This document shows positions 1 to 9,081 of a stretch of DNA of 64,000 nucleotides, one piece after another (within the stretch, counting starts at the first letter, position 1; each line of letters begins with the position of its first letter). Both the position numbers and the translations under genes were made by a program. The notes beneath the pieces are model-generated. The model was given only the letters and a program-made list of their open reading frames with translations, was not told the DNA's origin and made no database searches. The DNA comes from Candidatus Zixiibacteriota bacterium (GTDB lineage Bacteria > Zixibacteria > MSB-5A5 > UBA10806 > 4484-95): contig JAGGSN010000195.1 of NCBI GenBank assembly GCA_021159005.1, positions 1-64,000 on the forward strand. Reading direction: 5' to 3'.

Positions 1-40
1 TGGGAATGACGCGGGCAGTGTGGGAATGACGCGGGCAGTG
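1..40. repeat. Two tandem copies of a 20-bp unit
   Basis: The unit TGGGAATGACGCGGGCAGTG occurs twice head to tail, and a third partial copy (TTGGGAATGACA) leads into the palindromic repeat at 42-84. The same GGGAATGACA word recurs at 37072-37081. The array touches the window edge, so its full length is unknown. Confidence 0.85.
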
Positions 41-41
41 T

Positions 42-84
42 TGGGAATGACATCATTATAGCATTCGCCTAAGGCGGACAAAAG
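42..84. repeat. Dispersed palindromic repeat, CCGCCTAAGGCGG family, copy A
   Basis: The stretch GGAATGACATCA - TATAGCATTCGCC - TAAGGCGGACAAAA is nearly identical to the copy at 1206-1247. The core is a short GC-rich inverted repeat in AT-rich intergenic DNA. Related cores occur near 25482, 31977, 39229, 40518 and 53436. Confidence 0.75.
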
Positions 85-225
85 GCCGAACAGTAGTGAT
101 TTCATAATAAGATGAATTAATCTAATACAATATATTTAAATGACGACTTAATTAATAGAAGTTTATTGCAAGTAATTGTTTTTTGGCAGGGAACCGCTAA
201 TATCATAACACAAGGAAGTATGATA

Positions 226-1047
226 ATGGCAATTGCTTTAAGTCCATTTCAAAAGCAAGCGGTAGTTAGCGATAATAAAATTAATCTCGCTTTAAAAGAA
301 GCGTTAAAAAATCCATTAAAAAATGCCGATATTATTGCCGATTTAACCCAATTTAGATATGATTGCGATATACTAATCAAGGTATCAGAAAATGACAGCA
401 TAACAGCTGTTTGCTATTATAAGGATTTGCCATATAACAATATCAATATTCTTCCCGGAAACATCGATGATATTAAATTATTAGTTGCTCAATTAACTCA
501 AAAATATCCAAATTTACTAAACCAGCCGGTTTTCGGTTTATATGACAGCGCTGTTGCCGGGATTATCGAAAACTTTTATCAAATTACCCAAAAAACACCT
601 GAGATTAAAATGACACTTTCAAATACTGATATTCCGGAGATGCTTTTTGATGCCTCCAAATACAAACTTGAACAACTCACCACTCAGGACGTTGTGCAAA
701 TTTCATATCTTTTCAGTTTAATTCCCTCTATGGCATGGACTCCAAAAGCCTTGAGTTTTGGACCTTATTACGGCGCCTTTTATAATAACAATTTAGTATG
801 TATTGCCGGTGTTCATTTCGCTGTAAATGGAGTTACGGAAGTTGGAAATATAGTTACGCATTTCAAACATCGACGTCAGAACCTTGCTTACTGTTGTACA
901 AAAGCCGTAATCGAAAAAGTGAAAGAGACATGCAGCAATATTTTTCTTTGTGTATTTGCCAGCGAAACCTCTGCCATTAGACTATATGAGAAAATGGGGT
1001 TTGAAAAAATCGAGGATTTAATCCTGGTTCAATATTATTTGAAATGA
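226..1047 (+). CDS. GNAT-family N-acetyltransferase
   Basis: A 273-residue protein with a GCN5-related acetyltransferase domain in its C-terminal third. Around residues 190-260 it has the typical order: a strand with EVGNIVTH, the HRRQNLA stretch that matches the acetyl-CoA pyrophosphate-binding loop, a helix, then SETSAIRLYEKMGF, which is the classic end of the GNAT fold. The N-terminal half is not recognisable by eye. I chose ATG 226 because AAGGAAG at 212-218 sits seven bases ahead; ATG 220 is too close and a TTG at 166 has no ribosome-binding site. The gene stands alone after a repeat cluster. Its substrate cannot be told from sequence. Confidence 0.8.
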   Translation: MAIALSPFQKQAVVSDNKINLALKEALKNPLKNADIIADLTQFRYDCDILIKVSENDSITAVCYYKDLPYNNINILPGNIDDIKLLVAQLTQKYPNLLNQPVFGLYDSAVAGIIENFYQITQKTPEIKMTLSNTDIPEMLFDASKYKLEQLTTQDVVQISYLFSLIPSMAWTPKALSFGPYYGAFYNNNLVCIAGVHFAVNGVTEVGNIVTHFKHRRQNLAYCCTKAVIEKVKETCSNIFLCVFASETSAIRLYEKMGFEKIEDLILVQYYLK

Positions 1048-1205
1048 TTATTAGCTTCCTTATCTTGAATTACTACTATTCAACCTTTTGTAATATATAA
1101 AAACCGATGTTGCTTCCTCGCCACGGCATGGGAAATATAATGCAGGAAAAATCACAAGATTTGTCTTAAGGGCAAGTTGTATCTAAAATCCAAATCTATT
1201 TTCTT

Positions 1206-1247
1206 AGGAATGACATCAGGTATAGCATCCGCCTAAGGCGGACAAAA
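1206..1247. repeat. Dispersed palindromic repeat, CCGCCTAAGGCGG family, copy B
   Basis: Nearly identical to 42-84 (GGAATGACATCA, then ATAGCATCCGCC, then TAAGGCGGACAAAA). It forms the exact 3' edge of the broken cusA remnant: the minus-strand reading frame runs into this repeat and stops inside it. Confidence 0.75.
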
Positions 1248-1868
1248 AGTGATCGCGATTAGAACAACGGCGGTCAGAAGAACCGGCAATCTGTGTTTTA
1301 AAACGAAAGCGATAATAGGACGATACAAGGCGATTGTAACTCTTGAAATCGGATTGACTGATTCGGAGATTGCCTTCCCCTTGATTAATATAACCGTTAA
1401 AGCAGGGATAACCGTAATCGAAATAAACGCCGAAGCTGCCATGGCAAATGTTTTGGTAAATGCCAATGGTTTAAATAACCTGCCCGATTGTCCCTGCAGC
1501 ACTAAAACCGGAAGAAACGAGATAGTGATAATTAAAAGCGAGAAAAACAAAGCCGGACCAACCTCTTTGGCTGAATCAATAATTATCTGTATTCTATCTT
1601 TTTTCCCGCCATCACGTTCCGAGATGCTTGTGAGCGTTTTCTATCATTACCACCAAGGCGACGACCATTACCCCGATAGCGATAGCGATACCGCCTAACG
1701 ACATAATGTTGGCGTTGATGCCAAGTAAATGCATTAGCAGGACTGATATCAGAACACCAGCGGGAAGAGTGAACACCGCAATCAGGGTCGAACGTACGTA
1801 AATCAAGAAAAGCAAGGTAATAATCATGACCGCCAGAATTTCCTTAAGTAAAGTAAATTTAAGTTGGT
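1248..1868 (-). pseudogene. CusA-like heavy-metal RND pump, broken remnant
   Basis: Two minus-strand pieces match consecutive parts of the CusA/CzcA inner-membrane metal/proton antiporter. The first (about 1868-1612) holds GINANIMSLGGIAIAIG and VVMIENAHKHL. The second (1617-1248) resumes as ERDGGKKDR, then FFSLLIITISFLPVL and GRLFKPLAFTKTFAMA. A one-base G insertion near 1617 puts the two pieces in different frames. The Asp normally found in the MVDAAVVMIEN helix is Val here. Roughly the first 300 residues and everything after the second piece are missing; the 3' side ends at the palindromic repeat 1206-1247. This is a dead gene. Confidence 0.85.
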
Positions 1869-2543
1869 GAGATGCATCCCGCATTTCGGACAATTGCCGG
1901 GTTCATTTGAAACTACCTGGCTTTCGGTCATGGGACAATGATAAACTTCGCTGTTATCAGTTTTTTCCACCGGCACCAAGTCCATGCCGCATTCGACGCA
2001 TTTGCCTTCCCCATATTGAAGGACATGAAAATGCTCAGGCATGGGACAGGTATATATCCCCGATGATTCAAGTGTTTTGTGTTCTTCGATAGTATCTATC
2101 TGGTGATCATTATCAGTGATTTCGGCCTGTTTATTATGAGTATCTTTATCCTGGCTATGCTGATGAGTAAACGCCAATGATTTATTTAAACGGCTTTCGG
2201 AGTCAAGCAGGAATTGACCGGAAGCTGCCACTTCTTCACTTTCGAATAACCCCGAGATGATTTCTATATAATCATCACTTCCAACCGCTCCGGTTTTTAC
2301 GAGTCGAGGTTCATAAGAACCATCGGAGTTGGTGATATATACGATTTTCTTTTTGCCGGAATTGATTACAGCTTTTGATGGCAAGGTTATTTGATTACGC
2401 GGCAGCTGCGATTCAAATGATATTTCGGCATACATTTCCGGTTTAAGTTGGAAATCGGGATTGTCAATATCCGGGCGAACCTCTACTTGGCGATTTCTAT
2501 CAAGATAGGGAGAAATATAGGATACATTAGCTTCGAAAACAGC
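1869..2543 (-). pseudogene. CusB-like efflux adaptor with two heavy-metal-binding domains, N-terminally truncated
   Basis: The fragment encodes the C-terminal half of an RND periplasmic adaptor: a VFEANVSYISPYLD strand pair, the LPSKAVI beta segment and the GLFESEEVAASGQFLLDSE membrane-proximal domain. A His-rich linker and two copies of the short CPM-x(n)-C-x2-CGM heavy-metal-binding module follow (CPMPEHFH..CVECGMDL and CPMTESQ..CPKCGMHL). The hairpin and lipoyl regions and the signal peptide are absent. Upstream the frame fuses directly to a multiheme cytochrome remnant, and downstream it runs into cusA DNA in another frame. It is unlikely to make a working protein. Confidence 0.8.
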
Positions 2544-2847
2544 GCCCGGTAAATAAAAATCGGTTAGACCAGCCAGACGACTGCCGCTTCTTACATGACA
2601 ATCAGCACATTTCAGGCTTTTCTCTTTCGGACTAACCATTGAGAGGATTAATCGCTGCCGGAAAAGAGTCAACAGTATCACCCAATATATAATGATCTGC
2701 CGTTCCATTAAACCAGATATAATCAGGGACCACATTCTTCTCCCATGCGAGCTTCACTTTAATGGATAAGTACGTATGTTCCCCATCCTCGTTTTCCTGA
2801 GTACTTACTTCAGTGAGCACAAAAAATAGGTACAAATCAATCTCCAT
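2544..2847 (-). pseudogene. Multiheme (octaheme tetrathionate-reductase-like) cytochrome c, internal-deletion remnant
   Basis: Two pieces of the same cytochrome family lie in different frames. The first (2847-2632) has NVVPDYIWFNGTADHYILGD and ends INPLNG. The second begins MVSPKEKSLKCADCHVRSG, with one intact CxxCH heme site, and ends LAGLTDFYLPG. In intact octaheme cytochromes of the tetrathionate-reductase type these motifs are separated by a longer segment, so a deletion has joined them. The DNA passes straight into cusB sequence at the PG junction. Family assignment is from memory of these motifs; the remnant status is visible directly. Confidence 0.65.
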
Positions 2848-2905
2848 CCGAAAAATCCAGGCTAATACAATATATTGACAAAAGGTTCAATTATGTCGTT
2901 TATAT

Positions 2906-3589
2906 ATGTGTATGGAAGCCTTGAAATATATTAAGGAAAATTCATTATTCGCTGGTCTTAACGGCAACGAATTACAATCGCTATCAGACACCATTACCAT
3001 AAAAAGACTAAAGAAAGGTGAAATACTGTTCTTTGATGGCGATGCGGCTTCAGGTTTTTATACAGTGCTTGAGGGCAAGATTAGAGTATTCAAGTCTAAT
3101 CCGGATGGCAAGGAATATACTATTCATGTGATTACTTCGGGGCAAATTTTCGGGGAAGTGGCCATTTTTGAGGGTAAACATTTTCCTGCCAGCAGTATCG
3201 CTATCGAAAATTCAGTAGTTGGCTTTTTCCCTAAGGATCGTTTCCTCGCTTTGATTAAAGAATATCCCAATATCTCGCTTAAAATAATCGGCTCGCTTGC
3301 CAGGTTTCTGCGCGAGTATAATGAAATGGTTGAAGATTTAGCTCTCAAAGAAGTGTCTGCTCGAATCGCCAGATATTTATTAACCAAAGCCGGGGAAACT
3401 AATAAAAAAGTGATAGATTTAGATATAAAGAAGACAGAGTTGGCTTTGAAACTTGGCACAATTGGCGAGACCTTATCCAGAAATTTGAGGAAGATGAAGG
3501 ATAATGAAATCATACGGGTTGATAACCAACAAATAACTATTCTTGATTTTGACCGTTTAAACTCCATCGCCGATGGTGAAAAACTTTGA
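2906..3589 (+). CDS. Crp/Fnr-family transcriptional regulator (HcpR/DNR-like by context)
   Basis: A 227-residue regulator with an N-terminal cyclic-nucleotide-binding-like beta-roll (about residues 12-120; GQIFGEVAIFEG), a dimerisation helix, and a C-terminal winged helix (about 160-215). The recognition helix reads GETLSRNLRKM, keeping the E-x-x-S-R pattern that in FNR/DNR proteins contacts TTGAT/TTGAC-type half sites. The N-terminal Cys cluster of true FNR is absent, so oxygen sensing through a 4Fe-4S cluster is not expected; a heme/NO-sensing role like DNR or HcpR is inferred. It lies directly upstream of hcp, with a perfect TTGAC-N4-GTCAA palindrome between them. Start is ATG 2906 or 2912; neither has a clear ribosome-binding site. 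Confidence 0.85.
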   Translation: MCMEALKYIKENSLFAGLNGNELQSLSDTITIKRLKKGEILFFDGDAASGFYTVLEGKIRVFKSNPDGKEYTIHVITSGQIFGEVAIFEGKHFPASSIAIENSVVGFFPKDRFLALIKEYPNISLKIIGSLARFLREYNEMVEDLALKEVSARIARYLLTKAGETNKKVIDLDIKKTELALKLGTIGETLSRNLRKMKDNEIIRVDNQQITILDFDRLNSIADGEKL

Positions 3590-3593
3590 TTCC

Positions 3594-3607
3594 TTGACTT
3601 AAGTCAA
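3594..3607. promoter_or_regulatory. Candidate Crp/Fnr operator, perfect palindrome TTGACTTAAGTCAA
   Basis: A perfect 14-bp inverted repeat, TTGAC-TTAA-GTCAA, in the 127-bp gap between the regulator gene and hcp, 110 bp ahead of the hcp start. The geometry (5-4-5) equals that of FNR-type boxes, and the neighbouring regulator has an E-x-x-S-R recognition helix. Confidence 0.6.
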
Positions 3608-3683
3608 AGATTAATTTAGTCCATATTGCGATATATATTTAATGAAAACTAAAGATTAGCTAATTGACTAAGTAATTGGCTTA

Positions 3684-3698
3684 TGTGATAACATCACA
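3684..3698. promoter_or_regulatory. Candidate second operator, TGTGAT-N3-ATCACA
   Basis: A 6-3-6 inverted repeat, TGTGATAACATCACA, 18 bp ahead of the hcp start codon. It resembles Crp/HcpR-type TGTGA-TCACA half sites with a short spacer. Its position close to the ribosome-binding site (AAGAGGAA) would suit repression. The protein that binds it is not established. Confidence 0.45.
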
Positions 3699-3716
3699 AA
3701 GAAAAAGAGGAATAAC

Positions 3717-5381
3717 ATGTATTGTTTTCAATGTCAGGAAACGGCCAAGAACACAGGCTGCACCGTCAAGGGCATATGCGGCAAACCAGAGCAAACCGCC
3801 AACCTTCAAGACTTATTAATTTTCGTTTTGAAAGGCATTTCGGTTTACGGTGAAAAGATTAAAGAACTGGGCTCTGCTGACCGCAGCAACGATGAGTTTA
3901 TCATCCAGAGCCTGTTTGCCACTATTACCAATGCAAACTGGGATGACGCTCGCTTTACGGCAATGATTCGGGATGGTCTTCAGCGGCGCGACCAGAGCAA
4001 GTCCAAGTTCTTAGCTGCCTATAAAGCGAAAAACGGCCGTGATTTCGACGGATCGCTACCGGATGCTGCTGTCTGGACTACTGACGATTCAGCTGATTTT
4101 GCCGAAAAGGCTAAGACTGTGGGAGTGTTGGCCACCGAAAACGAGGATTTGCGTTCTCTGCGAGAGCTTTTGATTATCGGTCTGAAAGGAATCGCTGCCT
4201 ATGCCGACCACGCCGCTATTCTCGAATTCCGAAAAGAGGAGATAAACGATTTCATGATGGAAGCTCTGGCTTCCACAACCAAAACTTTGCCAGAGAACGA
4301 GATGGTGGCTTTAGTGATGAAAGCTGGTGAAATAGCGGTATCCACTATGGCATTATTAGACAAAGCCAACACCACTACCTACGGAAACCCGGAAATCACA
4401 GAAGTGAATATTGGTGTTGGCGCTAATCCGGGAATTCTAATTTCCGGTCATGATCTGAAAGATATGGAAGAACTGCTTAAACAGACCGAGGGAACGGGGA
4501 TCGATGTTTACACTCACGGTGAGATGCTGCCAGCCAATTCCTATCCGGCTTTCAAGAAGCATAGTCATTTTGTGGGCAACTACGGCGGAGCATGGTGGGA
4601 GCAGAATAAGGAATTCGAGTCTTTCAATGGCCCGATTCTACTAACTACCAATTGCCTGGTTCCTCTGAGAAAGCATAATACTTACTTGGAACGTCTTTTT
4701 ACTACCGGTGTTGTTGGCTATGAAGGCGCTGTGCATATTGCCGATCGCCCTACAGGCGGTATGAAAGATTTTTCTACCCTCATCGAAAAAGCAAAGACCT
4801 GTCCACCGCCAACCGAAATCGAGACTGGTACTATTGTAGGTGGGTTTGCTCACAACCAGGTGCTGGCCTTGGCCGACAAGGTAGTGGGCGCTGTGAAATC
4901 CGGAGCTATCAAGCGTTTCGTAGTTATGGCTGGCTGCGATGGACGTCAGAAAAAACGCAGCTACTATTCTGAAGTGGCGAAAAACCTGCCCAACGACACA
5001 GTTATCCTTACAGCCGGGTGTGCTAAATATCGATTCAATAAAATGAACCTGGGCGACATCGGCGGCATTCCCCGTGTGCTGGATGCTGGCCAGTGCAACG
5101 ACTCCTATTCCCTTGTTGTGATTGCTTTGAAACTGAAAGAAGTATTCGGTCTGGAAGATATCAACGACCTGCCCGTTTCCTATGACATCGCCTGGTACGA
5201 GCAAAAGGCGGTGGCAGTCCTTCTGGCGCTTCTGTTCCTTGGTGTTAAAGGCATTCGGTTAGGTCCCACACTACCGGCGTTTTTGTCCCCGAATGTAGCT
5301 AAAGTGCTAGTGGATAAATTCGATATTAAACCTATTGGTTCTGTTGAGGAAGATATCGCTAATATAATGGACGGAAAATAA
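3717..5381 (+). CDS. hcp: Hybrid cluster protein (hydroxylamine reductase / NO reductase)
   Basis: A 554-residue cytoplasmic iron-sulfur protein. Hcp detoxifies nitric oxide and reduces hydroxylamine. The N-terminal cluster motif is C3-x2-C6-x8-C15-x5-C21 ([15 protein letters not shown]..), the compact spacing of the class from strict anaerobes that holds a 4Fe-4S cluster. Ligands of the hybrid Fe-S-O cluster are visible further on: HGEMLPA, the TTNCLVP loop, [23 protein letters not shown] and the final SVEEDI. Length is typical. The start has a good ribosome-binding site (AAGAGGAA). It heads a probable operon with the ferredoxin, porin and two cytochrome genes downstream, preceded by two palindromes and a Crp/Fnr regulator. 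Confidence 0.95.
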   Translation: MYCFQCQETAKNTGCTVKGICGKPEQTANLQDLLIFVLKGISVYGEKIKELGSADRSNDEFIIQSLFATITNANWDDARFTAMIRDGLQRRDQSKSKFLAAYKAKNGRDFDGSLPDAAVWTTDDSADFAEKAKTVGVLATENEDLRSLRELLIIGLKGIAAYADHAAILEFRKEEINDFMMEALASTTKTLPENEMVALVMKAGEIAVSTMALLDKANTTTYGNPEITEVNIGVGANPGILISGHDLKDMEELLKQTEGTGIDVYTHGEMLPANSYPAFKKHSHFVGNYGGAWWEQNKEFESFNGPILLTTNCLVPLRKHNTYLERLFTTGVVGYEGAVHIADRPTGGMKDFSTLIEKAKTCPPPTEIETGTIVGGFAHNQVLALADKVVGAVKSGAIKRFVVMAGCDGRQKKRSYYSEVAKNLPNDTVILTAGCAKYRFNKMNLGDIGGIPRVLDAGQCNDSYSLVVIALKLKEVFGLEDINDLPVSYDIAWYEQKAVAVLLALLFLGVKGIRLGPTLPAFLSPNVAKVLVDKFDIKPIGSVEEDIANIMDGK

Positions 5382-5414
5382 AAATATTTTACGGTGAAGA
5401 TTAAGATTGGGTAG

Positions 5415-5441
5415 CGCTCCCGATTGAGAATTTCGGGAGCG
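5415..5441. other. Intergenic hairpin after hcp
   Basis: CGCTCCCGA and TCGGGAGCG form a perfect 9-bp stem around a 9-base loop, 33 bp after the hcp stop. No strong T-run follows, so it may be an mRNA-stabilising or attenuating hairpin between hcp and the ferredoxin gene and not a full terminator. Confidence 0.55.
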
Positions 5442-5494
5442 TTATGGTTAAGAAGGATGAGTTATAATAGAGCACATAATTAAAGGGTAAATAA

Positions 5495-6298
5495 ATGGCA
5501 AAAGTCAAAAGGCAGATGATTATTATCGATGAGGATAAATGCAATGGGTGCGGTTTGTGTATCCCTGCCTGTCCCGAGGGAGCTTTGCAGATAATCAACG
5601 AAAAAGCTGTGCTTGTAAAAGAAAGCTATTGCGATGGTCTGGGAGCATGTCTGGGCGATTGCCCCGAAGATGCTTTAAGTGTCGAGGAAATACTTGTTGA
5701 TGAATATGATGAGCAAAAGGTAATAGAAACTCTCAAGGAAAAGTCACCCGAACTTGTTGACAAGCATTTCGAGCATATGAGAACACATAAAATGAAGACA
5801 ATGTCTCCCCTAAGTTGTCCTTCGGCTCAAATGATGGCTTGGGATAATACAAGACAGCCGCAAGAATCGACGGCGCATTATCAATCGCAGCTGCGTCAAT
5901 GGCCGGTGCAATTGCATCTTGTGCCGCCATCAGCGCCGTATTTCAAAGATGCCGATATAGCTGTTATAGCCACCTGCGTTCCGTTTAGCTATGCGAATCT
6001 TCATCAGGATTACATAAAAGGCAAAGCCATTGCGATTGCCTGTCCCAAGTTAGACAACATCGAACCTTATCTTGACAAACTCACTCAAATCATAAATACG
6101 GCTAAACCAAGGAGCATAGAAGTTATATATATGGAAGTTCCCTGCTGTACGGGTTTGATGTATCTGGTTATGCAAGCTATTAAGGACTCGGGCTGGGATG
6201 TGTCTTTTATGGCAACTAAGATAGGTATTAAAGGCGATTTGTTAGACAAACAAGACATTGATATAAAAGCCATTCAAGAGAATATAAAAGATGTTTGA
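5495..6298 (+). CDS. Hcp-associated 4Fe-4S dicluster ferredoxin-like protein
   Basis: A 267-residue protein. Residues 9-65 form a dicluster ferredoxin domain: CNGCGLCIPACPEGAL, then a second set CDGLGACLGDCPEDAL with unusual C-x5-C-x3-C spacing. The C-terminal 160 residues hold several Cys (ATCVPFSY, IACPKLD, EVPCCTG). Proteins of this build are often found beside hcp and are thought to pass electrons to it. The gene follows hcp by 113 bp on the same strand and is followed by the porin gene after 52 bp. The start is ATG 5495, with a weak AAGGG upstream. The redox partner is inferred from context. Confidence 0.8.
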   Translation: MAKVKRQMIIIDEDKCNGCGLCIPACPEGALQIINEKAVLVKESYCDGLGACLGDCPEDALSVEEILVDEYDEQKVIETLKEKSPELVDKHFEHMRTHKMKTMSPLSCPSAQMMAWDNTRQPQESTAHYQSQLRQWPVQLHLVPPSAPYFKDADIAVIATCVPFSYANLHQDYIKGKAIAIACPKLDNIEPYLDKLTQIINTAKPRSIEVIYMEVPCCTGLMYLVMQAIKDSGWDVSFMATKIGIKGDLLDKQDIDIKAIQENIKDV

Positions 6299-6350
6299 CA
6301 TTATGGTGGTTTTATTATATAAAATTCAGCAGATATTTAAAGGAGATATT

Positions 6351-7670
6351 ATGAGATTGTCAATCTTAAATCAATTCGTGAAATCATCATTTGCAATTAT
6401 TCTATTATTAATTGTTTTCTCATCTCAACTGATAATTGCCGGAGAAAACAACCTGACCGATGAAGTAATGCTTGATGGGACAGTTCGCTGGCGGGCTGAG
6501 TTTGACGGCAAAGACTTTTCCAATAGCACTGCCTTAAATGAGAAGAGTTATTTGCGAACTCGTCTCGGACTCAAATTCACTTCAATTGAAAATGCGATTG
6601 TTTACATTCAGTTTCAGGATTCCCGCAATCTTGGCGTGAACTCAAGCGGGTTGACAAATGATGCCAACCTGGGTCTTCACCAAGGTTATATCAAGCTGTC
6701 AGGTTTTCCCATAAAAAATATTTCTATGCAGGCCGGCAGGTTCGAAGCGTTTTACGGACGTCATAGGCTAATAGGTACTGTAGGTTGGCATAATGTCGGA
6801 CGTTCATTTGATGGTGTCCGATTTTCTCATGAAAAGGATGCTTGTAAAGTTGACTTATTCTGTCTTAAAATCGATGAACGCTCATTTGATAATCCGCCCG
6901 ACCATAAGGATTGGAAATTGTTTGGGATGCATGGTTCTTTTCTTAAGAAACAGTTGAATCTTTTCGCTTTTTATGATTGGGATATGGCGAAAGTTGGTGA
7001 TGAAAATGCCTTGAAAAGATATACCGCCGGAACTTATTTAAATCATTCTTTGGAATCAGGGATTAAGTTTGAACTTGATGCTGCTTTCCAGGGCGGTAAA
7101 CAATCAACTATATATTCACATGCATATACAGATACAACCGCAGACCCGGATACAACAGCATATATGAATATGATTGCGAACCAAGATATATCCGCTTTTA
7201 TGGCTGCCGGTGAGATTTCATATAAGCTTGACTCATTTATCGACAAAGTAGGCTTGGGATTTGATATAACTTCAGGTGATGATGATGTTGCTGCCGCTGC
7301 AGGTAATGATATAAAATCATTTAATAATCTTTACTACACCGGCCATAAATTCAGAGGCTTTATGGATCAGTTTCTGGGAACATCATCACAAGGTCTGATG
7401 GATGTCATTCTGAGAGGATCGCTGAAGCCCTCGCCCAAAAGCGCAATTTTGATTGATATACATCATTTTCAAACGATGAAAGATTATCAAACATCCAGCG
7501 GCGGCAAATCCAAAGCTATCGGTCAGGAAATCGATATCACCGGAAAATACAGTTGGCAAAAGGGACTTGGTCTTCAGGGTGGAGCATCAGTCTTTATCGC
7601 ATCGGATGACTGGAGAGCCGATGCCGACCCGGCGTTGTGGTTATATGCTATGATAACCGCAGGTTTTTAG
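6351..7670 (+). CDS. Outer-membrane porin, alginate-export-like beta barrel
   Basis: A 439-residue exported protein. The start is ATG 6351 with AAGGAGAT ahead; a longer frame from 6291 overlaps the upstream gene and would bury the signal peptide. Residues 1-33 are a signal peptide with a hydrophobic core and an A-G-E cleavage region. The rest alternates like a beta barrel and has the motif set of the alginate-export porin family: YLRTRLGLKF, QDSRNLG, the GRFEAFYGRHRLIGTVGWHNVGRSFDGVR block (split here over two strands), and a C-terminal strand ending in Phe. Its place between the ferredoxin and the octaheme cytochrome suggests it admits a small substrate such as nitrite, nitrate or hydroxylamine; that is inference. 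Confidence 0.75.
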   Translation: MRLSILNQFVKSSFAIILLLIVFSSQLIIAGENNLTDEVMLDGTVRWRAEFDGKDFSNSTALNEKSYLRTRLGLKFTSIENAIVYIQFQDSRNLGVNSSGLTNDANLGLHQGYIKLSGFPIKNISMQAGRFEAFYGRHRLIGTVGWHNVGRSFDGVRFSHEKDACKVDLFCLKIDERSFDNPPDHKDWKLFGMHGSFLKKQLNLFAFYDWDMAKVGDENALKRYTAGTYLNHSLESGIKFELDAAFQGGKQSTIYSHAYTDTTADPDTTAYMNMIANQDISAFMAAGEISYKLDSFIDKVGLGFDITSGDDDVAAAAGNDIKSFNNLYYTGHKFRGFMDQFLGTSSQGLMDVILRGSLKPSPKSAILIDIHHFQTMKDYQTSSGGKSKAIGQEIDITGKYSWQKGLGLQGGASVFIASDDWRADADPALWLYAMITAGF

Positions 7671-7737
7671 CTGTTAGCTTATTAGAAAGATGAATAGATG
7701 AAAATATTAGAGAGTTGATGTTTTAAGGAGAGATGTT

Positions 7738-9072
7738 ATGAAAGTAAAAACTTTTTGTATGGCTATTTTATTGGTTATCGCCAGTGCATCGCTGGCTTTT
7801 GCTGTTGATTATAACCCAAAGATAGCCGGCAAGTGCATGACCTGCCATAAGGAAAAATCGCCGGGGTTGTACAATCAGTGGTATATGTCTGCACATGCCG
7901 ATCATAATGTAACCTGTTTGAACTGCCATGGCGCTGATAAGAAAGATAAAGACGCTTTCGAACATGAGGGAGCATTGATTGCCGCTTTGGTAACTCCCAA
8001 AGACTGCGGTCAATGCCACGAAAGAGAGTTTAACGAAGCGGCAAATTCCTATCATGCCACAGCCGGTCATATATTAGAATCGAATGATGCCTATTTAGCG
8101 CATGTTGCCGGCGGCGAACCGGCAGCGATAACCGGTTGTGAAAACTGTCATGGGACTAAAGTTGAAATAGACTCAAAATCGCCTAATAAGCTTTCTCGTA
8201 AAAGCTGGCCAAATTCAGGAATAGGTCGCATTAATCCGGATGGTTCTCTTGGCTCCTGCAATGCCTGTCATGCCCGTCATTCTTTCAGAGCTGCTCAAGC
8301 GCGCCAACCTGAAGCCTGCTCGAAATGCCATCTCGGCCCGGACCATCCGCAGAAAGAAATATACGAGGAATCTAAACACGGCAACAGCTACTATACTAAT
8401 CTGGCTAAAATGAATATAGATTCTGACCGCTGGATAGTAGGCCAGGACTATTACGAAGCGCCTACCTGCGCTACTTGCCACATGTCGGAGGCGCCGACTC
8501 AAAAAGTAACGCATGATGTTGGCCAGCGGATTAGCTGGACACTCAGGCCAATTGTTTCCAAACATAAAGATGATTGGCATAAAAAACGCGCCAGCATGAA
8601 ACAGGTTTGCGTGAACTGTCATGGTGAGACTTTTGTTGATGGTCATTACTATCAATTTGACGCTCTGGTAAATCTCTACAATGAAAAATTTGCCAAACCT
8701 GCATTAGATATAATGAACATCGTTAAAAAGAATAAACTGATGGAAAACCCAGCTGGTTTCAGCAACGATATCGAGTGGTCGTTCTGGGAACTCTGGCATC
8801 ATGAAGGACGGCGCGCTCGTCATGGCGCCGCAATGATGGGACCGGATTATACCTGGTGGCATGGTATTTATGATGTTGCTCATAATTTCTATTTCGAATT
8901 CCTGCCCCAGGCGCGTGCATATAATAACGCCGAGGTGAATGCTTATATCGATAAGATAATTAAAGACGACCCGATGCATCAATGGCTTTCGCAAGACAGT
9001 AAAACTCTAAAGGAAAGTATCAAAAAAGGCAAAATGCAGAAAATCTATAAGAATCTTTTCGAGTCGAACTAA
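7738..9072 (+). CDS. Octaheme c-type cytochrome, hydroxylamine oxidoreductase (HAO) family
   Basis: A 444-residue periplasmic cytochrome with a signal peptide (residues 1-22, ending ALAFA-like) and exactly eight CxxCH sites: CMTCH (33-37), CLNCH (60-64), CGQCH (90-94), CENCH, CNACH, CSKCH, CATCH and CVNCH. The C-terminal helical region (WELWHHEGRRARHGAAMMGPDYTWWHG) is typical of HAO-like octaheme proteins. In organisms that lack ammonia oxidation, HAO-type proteins encoded next to a NapC/NirT-type quinol dehydrogenase are thought to work reductively, turning nitrite, NO or hydroxylamine into more reduced products. That arrangement is seen here: the next gene starts 9 bp downstream. The start has AAGGAGAG. 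The direction of catalysis is inferred from context. Confidence 0.9.
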   Translation: MKVKTFCMAILLVIASASLAFAVDYNPKIAGKCMTCHKEKSPGLYNQWYMSAHADHNVTCLNCHGADKKDKDAFEHEGALIAALVTPKDCGQCHEREFNEAANSYHATAGHILESNDAYLAHVAGGEPAAITGCENCHGTKVEIDSKSPNKLSRKSWPNSGIGRINPDGSLGSCNACHARHSFRAAQARQPEACSKCHLGPDHPQKEIYEESKHGNSYYTNLAKMNIDSDRWIVGQDYYEAPTCATCHMSEAPTQKVTHDVGQRISWTLRPIVSKHKDDWHKKRASMKQVCVNCHGETFVDGHYYQFDALVNLYNEKFAKPALDIMNIVKKNKLMENPAGFSNDIEWSFWELWHHEGRRARHGAAMMGPDYTWWHGIYDVAHNFYFEFLPQARAYNNAEVNAYIDKIIKDDPMHQWLSQDSKTLKESIKKGKMQKIYKNLFESN

Positions 9073-9081
9073 GGTAGCGCT

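Noticed and set aside
1-40. A CRISPR array from the tandem 20-bp units
   Set aside because: The copies are directly adjacent with no spacers and no cas genes are seen.
1249-1698. A plus-strand 149-codon frame opposite cusA
   Set aside because: It is the mirror of the cusA remnant; only the minus strand matches a known family.
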